The notes under the pieces were generated by a model that saw only the letters and a list, made by a program, of their open reading frames with translations, was not told where the DNA came from and made no database searches. From NCBI GenBank assembly GCA_002348045.1, contig DDYO01000111.1:1-10652 (forward strand): 10,652 nucleotides of DNA, in the 5' to 3' direction. Positions 6,474-10,652 of this stretch are shown here, piece after piece. Within the stretch, counting starts at the first letter, position 1. Each line of letters starts with the position of its first letter. The translations under genes were made by a program, and so were the position numbers. The DNA comes from Anaerolineales bacterium UBA2232 (GTDB taxonomy: Bacteria > Chloroflexota > Anaerolineae > UBA2200).

Positions 6474-6883
6474 TCCTTGGAAGAGCGGTGGTCGCTGGTT
6501 CGGCTGAAGGGATCGCCCTCGTTGCCAAGCAGCCTCTCAGCTTTTGGGGTGGCCTCAATCCTGACTCGGGTGAGATCATCGACCGACGCCACGATCGGTC
6601 GGGTGAGGTGGTCTCGGGAAAGGTGTTTGTATTCCCTCAGGGCAAAGGATCGAGCAGCTCCAGTGCGATCCTTCTGGAGAGCGCAAAGACTGGTAGTGCG
6701 CCGCTGGCAATCATCAATTGCAGGGTTGATCCCATCCTGGCGCTGGGCGCTATTCTTGCCGATGAGCTATACCACTACACCATACCCTACGTGGTAGTAT
6801 CCGAAGAGGACTTGGCTTCCATTGCTGACGGGGCTCGCGTGGTTATCCAGGTAAACGGGACGCTACGGGTGGCTTGCGACTGA
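6461..6883 (+). CDS. Aconitase X small subunit (DUF126 swivel domain)
   Basis: A 140-residue protein of the AcnX small-subunit/DUF126 family. It corresponds to the swivelling domain that closes over the active site, fused to the large domain in single-chain aconitase X. Signatures are LSFWGGLNPDSGEIID (residues 26-41), HDRSGEVVSGKVFVFPQGKGSSSSS (44-68), whose serine run contains the family's catalytic serine, and SAPLAIINCRVDPILALGAILAD. The start is TTG 6461, set by GAGGGGAG at 6446-6453. This makes a 13-base overlap with the large-subunit gene, so equimolar production by translational coupling is likely. It is the last gene of the + strand cluster. No reductase for 1-pyrroline-2-carboxylate and no alpha-ketoglutarate semialdehyde dehydrogenase lie in the window. 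Confidence 0.9.
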   Translation: MDRVILGRAVVAGSAEGIALVAKQPLSFWGGLNPDSGEIIDRRHDRSGEVVSGKVFVFPQGKGSSSSSAILLESAKTGSAPLAIINCRVDPILALGAILADELYHYTIPYVVVSEEDLASIADGARVVIQVNGTLRVACD

Positions 6884-6952
6884 GGTGCGCTGGGCTGTAG
6901 AGGCACTCCGCGGTGGTAGTGTGGTTAACCTGCCGTTGCTCCGTCGCGCACC
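6884..6952. terminator. Possible structured end of convergent transcripts: GGTGCGC/GCGCACC inverted repeat
   Basis: A perfect 7-base inverted repeat (6884-6890 and 6946-6952) encloses 55 bases that include the palindrome GGTTAACC (6923-6930). It lies between the convergent aconitase X small-subunit gene and the HD-domain gene, where a two-way terminator would be expected. There is no T-tract and the loop is long, so this is weak. No better terminator is visible in 6884-6996. Confidence 0.25.
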
Positions 6953-6996
6953 AGACTGCCGTCCTTAATGATCGGAGCCCAGAAGACAATGACTCT

Positions 6997-7602
6997 CTAC
7001 TCGTGGGGTGGGTCAAAGACGGTCAAGGCTAGGATGCTATCGCAAAAGGCGATAGCATGGCCCCACCCCTCCCGGGCCAACTCGCGGGCGGTCGTGGTGT
7101 AAAGGGTATCGTAGGCCGCCTGTGTGGCCGAGCGCCCCTGGAGAATGGCCTCCTTCAAGTCGGGGTAGCTCAGTCCTTCCCAGGTGACGGGTGAACCAAG
7201 ACGGACCAGGGCGGAGATCAGGCCGAGCCCTTGGGCGCGACTGATCTTGTCAGCATCGTAGAGAATTCGACTTTCGACGGCAAGGGTACCACTCTGGTCA
7301 GTTTCCACAGGACGCATGTGGGCGATGATGGCGTCGCATACTCTCTGGATCTTGGGCTCTGGATATCCATGGGCAGTCAGCCACCCCTGCGCCATCCGAG
7401 CTGACTCGGTGTGGTGATTTGGCACTCCAGTGAATGGCCGTGAGATGTCGTGAAATAGCGCGGCGAGGGTAACGATTTCCGCGTCGGCGCCTTCATGCTG
7501 AGCAAGGACAAGCGCAGTAATCGTCACTTCAAGGATGTGCGGCCAGTCGGCTGGCGGGTAGGTTTCTTGAGCATGCTGTCGGGCATCATCAAGGATGGTC
7601 AT
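6997..7602 (-). CDS. HD-domain metal-dependent phosphohydrolase family protein
   Basis: A 201-residue protein with the HDc order of metal ligands: H22 (DWPHILEV), H51-D52 (AALFHDIS), histidines at 63, 64 and 95, and aspartates 116/118 in ILYDADKI. Small stand-alone HD proteins of this kind (YedJ-like) usually hydrolyse phosphate esters or nucleotides, but the substrate cannot be read from the sequence. ATG (complement of 7600-7602) follows an excellent Shine-Dalgarno, GAGGAGGAG. It lies 82 bases downstream of the deformylase gene on the same strand and is probably co-transcribed. The end of the coding region contains a perfect 10-base inverted repeat (7034-7058). The gene runs opposite to the catabolic cluster and shares no obvious role with it. 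Confidence 0.82.
   Translation of the reverse strand: MTILDDARQHAQETYPPADWPHILEVTITALVLAQHEGADAEIVTLAALFHDISRPFTGVPNHHTESARMAQGWLTAHGYPEPKIQRVCDAIIAHMRPVETDQSGTLAVESRILYDADKISRAQGLGLISALVRLGSPVTWEGLSYPDLKEAILQGRSATQAAYDTLYTTTARELAREGWGHAIAFCDSILALTVFDPPHE
7034..7058. repeat. Perfect 10-base inverted repeat inside the HD gene
   Basis: ATGCTATCGC (7034-7043) and GCGATAGCAT (7049-7058) flank a 5-base loop AAAAG. It would form a strong hairpin in RNA of either strand. It lies about 40-60 bases before the HD gene stop codon and encodes part of HAIAFCDSI. There is no T-run after it on either strand, so it is not a classical terminator. Confidence 0.8.
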
Positions 7603-7684
7603 GCTGTCTCCTCCTCAAGTCACACCGGGGCGAAGGGCCCTTGGTTGGGCCACCTTGGGGAGGAGGATGCTCATTGCCCTGCGC

Positions 7685-8203
7685 CTATTCCGGATCCGGT
7701 GGAGGCGCAACGCTCCGCAAGTCCTCGGGGCTTTCGACCCGGTCTAGAATGAGAACGCCGTCCAGGTGATCAATCTCGTGCTGAAAGGCGCGGGCCAGGA
7801 GGTCATAGGCCTTGGTCCTAACCGGGCGACCCTTGGCGTCCTGACCCTTTACACTCACGAAGGTTGCCCTCTTTATCTTGGCCACCTGACCAGGTACCGA
7901 TAGGCAGCCCTCCTCGTCCTCTTCCTCTCCCGACGCCTCGATGATCTCTGGATTGCAGTAGACGTACAGCTCCGCTGGTGAGAGCTCGTATCCTTCTTCG
8001 TCGGTTTCCGCTGGCATCTCGATAACGATGACGCGCAATGGCACGCCGATCTGCGGGGCGGCCAGTCCCAGGCCACTGGCGCCTCTCATCGTCTCCAGCA
8101 TATCCGCAATCAGTTGCTGGGTTGCCGCGCCAAACACTTTGACCTTTTTGGATTTTTGGCGCAGAACGTCATCTCCTGCAACACGAATGGTTCTTTCAGC
8201 CAT
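7685..8203 (-). CDS. def: Peptide deformylase
   Basis: A 172-residue peptide deformylase, which removes the formyl group from the N-terminal methionine of new proteins in the cytoplasm. All three family motifs are intact: GLGLAAPQIG (residues 44-53), EGCLSVPG (98-105) and QHEIDHLDG (141-149). The metal ligands are C100, H142 and H146, and E143 is the catalytic acid/base. An acidic run (EEEDEE, residues 93-98) directly precedes the cysteine motif, where family members are often acidic. ATG (complement of 8201-8203) is preceded by AGAGGG at about 10 bases. A GC-rich hairpin at 8253-8270 lies upstream, between this gene and the cyclophilin-like gene. The HD gene follows downstream. Deformylase is an essential housekeeping enzyme and not part of the hydroxyproline pathway. 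Confidence 0.96.
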   Translation of the reverse strand: MAERTIRVAGDDVLRQKSKKVKVFGAATQQLIADMLETMRGASGLGLAAPQIGVPLRVIVIEMPAETDEEGYELSPAELYVYCNPEIIEASGEEEDEEGCLSVPGQVAKIKRATFVSVKGQDAKGRPVRTKAYDLLARAFQHEIDHLDGVLILDRVESPEDLRSVAPPPDPE

Positions 8204-8252
8204 ACCGAATAATCCCTCTCTCGCCTCTCGAGGACATCTTGGCGTCGCAAGT

Positions 8253-8270
8253 GCCCGGCAGTCGCCGGGC
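8253..8270 (-). terminator. GC-rich hairpin between cyclophilin-like and deformylase genes
   Basis: GCCCGGC (8253-8259) and GCCGGGC (8264-8270) form a perfect 7-base stem with a 4-base loop. It lies 45 bases after the stop codon of the cyclophilin-like gene on the - strand and 49 bases before the deformylase start. Its place suits a terminator or an RNA processing/stability element. No T-tract follows, so read-through into the deformylase gene is likely. Confidence 0.45.
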
Positions 8271-8314
8271 CTATCAGCTCGAGGAGCTTCTACCTTTCTT
8301 CAAGATTGCGAACG

Positions 8315-8686
8315 CTAGACGACCGGCTCAACCGTGACCTGCTGACCATCCTGCACCTGCCGAAACACCAGGGGATCGCCCAGCACTCGCCCGATGAGGT
8401 TGACAGGGCTGGCTGGACGGATCTCGCCGGCTCTGCTGGCTGGGGTAGGACCAAAGAAGATGCAGAACGCGTGGCCTGGTGGCCAGTAGCCGAGGTCGCC
8501 GAGCTCCACCACTGCCCGGGGGTTTTCCTCAGGCAAGGTGACGGGTATCGCAAAGTAGATCTCATCCCCCCATGTGCTCCCATTAATGGAGAACGGCAGG
8601 GCATCCCAGACTGCATCGGCGGTCCGGGTGTCATTGAGTTCTGCCAGCGCCTCGACCGACGCCGTGGATATCTTTATCTTGCGCAT
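8315..8686 (-). CDS. Cyclophilin-like fold protein (TM1367/DUF369 type)
   Basis: A 123-residue protein resembling the cyclophilin-like TM1367 family, single-domain beta-barrels of unknown biochemical role. The family pattern is clear: LNDTRTADAVWDALPF (18-32), STWGDEIYFAIPV (37-49), VELGDLGYWPPGHAFCIFFGPTPAS (60-84) and SPVNLIGRVLGDP (93-105). True cyclophilin catalytic residues are not evident, so prolyl isomerase activity should not be assumed. The frame extends well upstream, but I chose the ATG at 8684-8686 because the family N-terminus KIKI begins there, AAGGAG precedes it by 10 bases, and a promoter lies just upstream (8709-8737). The transcript leader would be only about 16 bases. The deformylase gene follows after 111 bases on the same strand. 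Confidence 0.83.
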   Translation of the reverse strand: MRKIKISTASVEALAELNDTRTADAVWDALPFSINGSTWGDEIYFAIPVTLPEENPRAVVELGDLGYWPPGHAFCIFFGPTPASRAGEIRPASPVNLIGRVLGDPLVFRQVQDGQQVTVEPVV

Positions 8687-8708
8687 GTTTGTGCTGCTCC
8701 TTAAGCAT

Positions 8709-8737
8709 AGTATACCATAAGATATAGGCCTCCCCAA
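8709..8737 (-). promoter_or_regulatory. Sigma70-type promoter for the cyclophilin-like gene
   Basis: Read on the - strand: -35 TTGGGG (8732-8737), 17-base spacer, -10 TATACT (8709-8714) with an extended -10 TG one base upstream. The start of transcription would be near 8702, giving a leader of about 16 bases that holds the AAGGAG ribosome site. The -35 is poor, but the spacing and extended -10 are good. Confidence 0.6.
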
Positions 8738-8752
8738 CGGCTCCACGTGTCC

Positions 8753-8781
8753 TTGTGTTGACTGCTGCCGGGCGCTATAAT
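8753..8781 (+). promoter_or_regulatory. Sigma70-type promoter for the lipoprotein gene
   Basis: A perfect -10 TATAAT (8776-8781) with TTGTGT (8753-8758) at exactly 17 bases. A better-looking TTGACT at 8758-8763 is only 12 bases from the -10, too close to serve. Transcription would start near 8788, after the in-frame GTG at 8784, which helps rule out that longer start. The palindrome CACGTG (8744-8749) lies between this and the divergent promoter. Confidence 0.62.
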
Positions 8782-8821
8782 CGGTGGCCGAGGACGTCAG
8801 GCGTCTGGCTCGGCCATTGGC

Positions 8822-8829
8822 GAGGGAGG
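8822..8829 (+). promoter_or_regulatory. Shine-Dalgarno GAGGGAGG before three consecutive ATG codons
   Basis: The site precedes ATG at 8832, 8835 and 8838 by 2, 5 and 8 bases. The first is too close, and the second or third is likely used. The choice changes the protein by at most two methionines. Confidence 0.65.
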
Positions 8830-8837
8830 CGATGATG

Positions 8838-10583
8838 ATGCGCAATCGGCGTGTGCTGCGACTGATTCTGTTGTTCGTGATGGTGACCCTGGCAGGCTGC
8901 CAGTCGGACAGCGCGAAAACGCGCAAGATCCTGCCCGAATGGAGCCGTGGTCTGATCGTTGGCGTTGCTGGTGTCAATCGTCCCATTGCATTGTTAACCG
9001 AGGACGAGGGTACCAGCCTGGCGTGGGTCGGCATGGGCCTGCAGTACGCGCGGATCGATCGTTCGGGAACCGTTGTGGCGCAGGTTACACTGCCCTTCGC
9101 CACTGCACACCCCGCGGAGACGTGGCTGTGCCCCGGGCGAGACGACACGCTGCGACTCCTCTGGATCGACAATCCCCAGCTTCCTGCAGGGATTTATCTG
9201 GCACGGGTTTCCAGGAGCGGTGATTTGCTTACAGGCCCGATTAGGCTGACTCCTCCAGATTCACGTGCTGCGAGCTATGCAGTCGCCAGTGGCGAGGACG
9301 GGATTCTGGATATCTTCTGGGCCACGGATAGCCCCTTGGAAGGCGGAATCAACCATGTGCGCCTTTCCGCTGACGATCAAGTTCTGGTGGACCATCACTT
9401 GGTGGTCACGAACGGTACCAGGCCAACGCTGCAGGTCAGTCGCGACGGAAAGGTGCATCTGGTCTACTTGGATGGGTCCCGTCCACAGGAAAACAACGTG
9501 TACTACTCGGTGTTTGAGCTCCAGACGATGCAGATGGGCAATGCAACCCGAGTTGCCAGGTATGCAAGTGGTACTGGATTGGTTAGCCCCGGGCCGGTAA
9601 TCGGTCTTGACGATGAGATGGCGTACATCTTCTGGGCTTTGGAGCAGAGGGGCGGGGGGCAGAGTTCTGGTGAGGCTCAGACATCGCTGGTCTCTTTTCC
9701 CCTTAGTCAGCCGGCCATGGAGGAGGCAGTCAGGCTTGATATCCCTGGGACAGCCAGGCCACGGTACGCGCCGTCCACCGGCAGTCTTCCCTATCAGCGA
9801 CTCGCCACCATCGGCTCCGGCTGGCCCACCTCGTTCTTATACATGCCTGCGCCTATCCGTGGGCAGGTCGCTCAGCTGGGCCTGTTCCTGAGCGGTCGCT
9901 TCAGCACTCGCTCAAGTAGCAACATGCACATCGTCTGGGCGATCTTTGACAACGGTGAGCTTCACGGCTACCAGTTACCGGTTCAGGCTGACAGTGTCCT
10001 TCAACCCAATGGTGCCTTGGATCCAGCTGGCAACGTTCACTTGACCTGGCTGCAACCTGCCGGTTTTGGCGCCTACGAGGTCTGCTACGCCAGCACCGCG
10101 CCAGAGGTGCGCTTGGTCCTGGACAGGGTTACCGCCCAGGATGTGATGCGTGATGCGCTTAACATGCTGTGGAGCCTGACCCCTGCGTTGGGCTTTTTCC
10201 CTCCGGTGCTCATGCTATGGACCATCTTGCCGTTCATGTGGGTAATCGGTTTCTACTTTGTCAAGGTGGAGGGCGGCCTGGACCGACGCTCGGCGCAAGT
10301 TGCGTTGGTCGTCGCGGTGGTACTGTACCTGCTCTGCAAGCTGTTCCTTATGCCCTTTGTTATCCTGGACTATGCGCCGTTCTTGGATCGGCTGCCGGAG
10401 GGTCTTCATTATGTCAGTCAGCTGGGTACACCGGCCGTCACGCTCCTGCTTGGGTATGCAGCGTTTCGGCTCTACCTGCGCCGCGCCAAGTACGGGTCTT
10501 TGTTTGCGGGCTATTTGGTGATCGTGGTCACCGACGCGCTGCTATCGATGATTCTCTACATCCCCGGACTGCTTGGCGGTTAG
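8838..10583 (+). CDS. Lipoprotein with about seven propeller-like repeats and a C-terminal membrane domain
   Basis: A 581-residue protein whose function I do not recognise. It begins with a lipoprotein signal: basic MRNRR, a hydrophobic core, and the lipobox LAGC with C21 as the probable lipidation site. From about 55 to 430 there are repeated units of a short hydrophobic strand ending in an aromatic residue: W63, W109, W161, Y210, W266, W367 and W404 (LAW, LLW, IFW, VYL, IFW, IVW, LTW). Each is followed by a turn and a second strand, often ending in D/SG. This resembles a BNR-like beta-propeller of about seven blades. Residues about 446-475, 484-510, 529-548 and 552-581 are strongly hydrophobic and probably cross the membrane. 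The outer domain may sense or bind an extracellular ligand and be tethered at both ends. The start could be 8832 or 8835. The upstream GTG 8784 lies before the predicted transcription start. Confidence 0.78.
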   Translation: MRNRRVLRLILLFVMVTLAGCQSDSAKTRKILPEWSRGLIVGVAGVNRPIALLTEDEGTSLAWVGMGLQYARIDRSGTVVAQVTLPFATAHPAETWLCPGRDDTLRLLWIDNPQLPAGIYLARVSRSGDLLTGPIRLTPPDSRAASYAVASGEDGILDIFWATDSPLEGGINHVRLSADDQVLVDHHLVVTNGTRPTLQVSRDGKVHLVYLDGSRPQENNVYYSVFELQTMQMGNATRVARYASGTGLVSPGPVIGLDDEMAYIFWALEQRGGGQSSGEAQTSLVSFPLSQPAMEEAVRLDIPGTARPRYAPSTGSLPYQRLATIGSGWPTSFLYMPAPIRGQVAQLGLFLSGRFSTRSSSNMHIVWAIFDNGELHGYQLPVQADSVLQPNGALDPAGNVHLTWLQPAGFGAYEVCYASTAPEVRLVLDRVTAQDVMRDALNMLWSLTPALGFFPPVLMLWTILPFMWVIGFYFVKVEGGLDRRSAQVALVVAVVLYLLCKLFLMPFVILDYAPFLDRLPEGLHYVSQLGTPAVTLLLGYAAFRLYLRRAKYGSLFAGYLVIVVTDALLSMILYIPGLLGG

Positions 10584-10608
10584 CCATTTTCTGGGAGGAA
10601 GACGCGCC

Positions 10609-10652
10609 ATGACTGCAGTGAGCCGTAATGACCCCTGTCCTTGCGGCAGCGG
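10609..10652 (+). CDS. SEC-C motif protein, N-terminal fragment
   Basis: The right edge cuts this gene after 14 codons. The visible residues, MTAVSRNDPCPCGS, match the start of a SEC-C zinc-binding motif (RNDPCPCGSGKKYKKCC in SecA and many small proteins). GGGAGGA at 10593-10599 lies 9 bases before the ATG. It starts 25 bases after the lipoprotein gene and is probably co-transcribed. An N-terminal SEC-C is typical of small stand-alone proteins rather than SecA, where it is C-terminal. Confidence 0.7.
   Translation, partial: MTAVSRNDPCPCGS

Noticed and set aside
6884..6953. tRNA-like element: 7-base acceptor-like stem GGTGCGC/GCGCACC about 70 bases apart
   Set aside because: No T-arm with GTTCGA, no D-stem pairing and no anticodon stem could be drawn, so the resemblance ends at the outer stem.
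7900..7930. Acidic run EEEDEE in deformylase as an unusual insertion
   Set aside because: Total length and motif spacing are normal for the family, and this loop is often acidic.
8758..8781. TTGACT/TATAAT as a promoter pair
   Set aside because: The spacer is only 12 bases; TTGTGT at 8753 with 17 bases fits better.
8687..9172. N-terminal extension of the cyclophilin-like gene (open frame to 9172, - strand)
   Set aside because: It would overlap the divergent lipoprotein gene and both promoters, and lacks family similarity. A ribosome site and promoter fit ATG 8686.
1..10652. CRISPR array, insertion sequence or phage/defence genes
   Set aside because: No regularly spaced repeats, transposase motifs, terminal inverted repeats or known defence domains were seen on either strand.

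Overview
This is a bacterial window of fairly high GC content. Genes are tightly packed, most have strong GA-rich Shine-Dalgarno sites, and two starts are GTG or TTG. The organism cannot be named from the sequence. The style would fit an environmental lineage such as a Chloroflexota-like bacterium, but that is a weak inference.

Positions 3-6883 (+ strand) are a catabolic cluster. In order it holds: the C-terminal end of an FAD/NAD(P) oxidoreductase; a two-cluster [4Fe-4S] protein; a proline racemase/hydroxyproline 2-epimerase family enzyme with both catalytic cysteines; a DapA-family Schiff-base lyase; a divergent IlvD/Edd-family dehydratase; and the large and small subunits of aconitase X. 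Known members of these families suggest hydroxyproline breakdown. The epimerase would convert trans-4-hydroxy-L-proline to cis-4-hydroxy-D-proline. The FAD/Fe-S dehydrogenase would oxidise it, and the DapA-type deaminase would give alpha-ketoglutarate semialdehyde. Aconitase X would dehydrate cis-3-hydroxy-L-proline. The IlvD/Edd protein has no assigned step. It has lost residues that bind the catalytic metal in its family, and it is the most unusual protein here. The first two genes use G-ending codons far more than the rest, so the cluster may be a composite.

Positions 6997-8686 (- strand) hold, in transcription order, a small cyclophilin-like (TM1367-type) protein, peptide deformylase and an HD-domain hydrolase. 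They converge on the catabolic cluster.

A divergent promoter region (about 8687-8834) separates these from a + strand gene for a lipoprotein with about seven propeller-like repeats and a C-terminal membrane domain. The window ends in the first codons of a SEC-C-motif protein, 25 bases downstream and probably co-transcribed.
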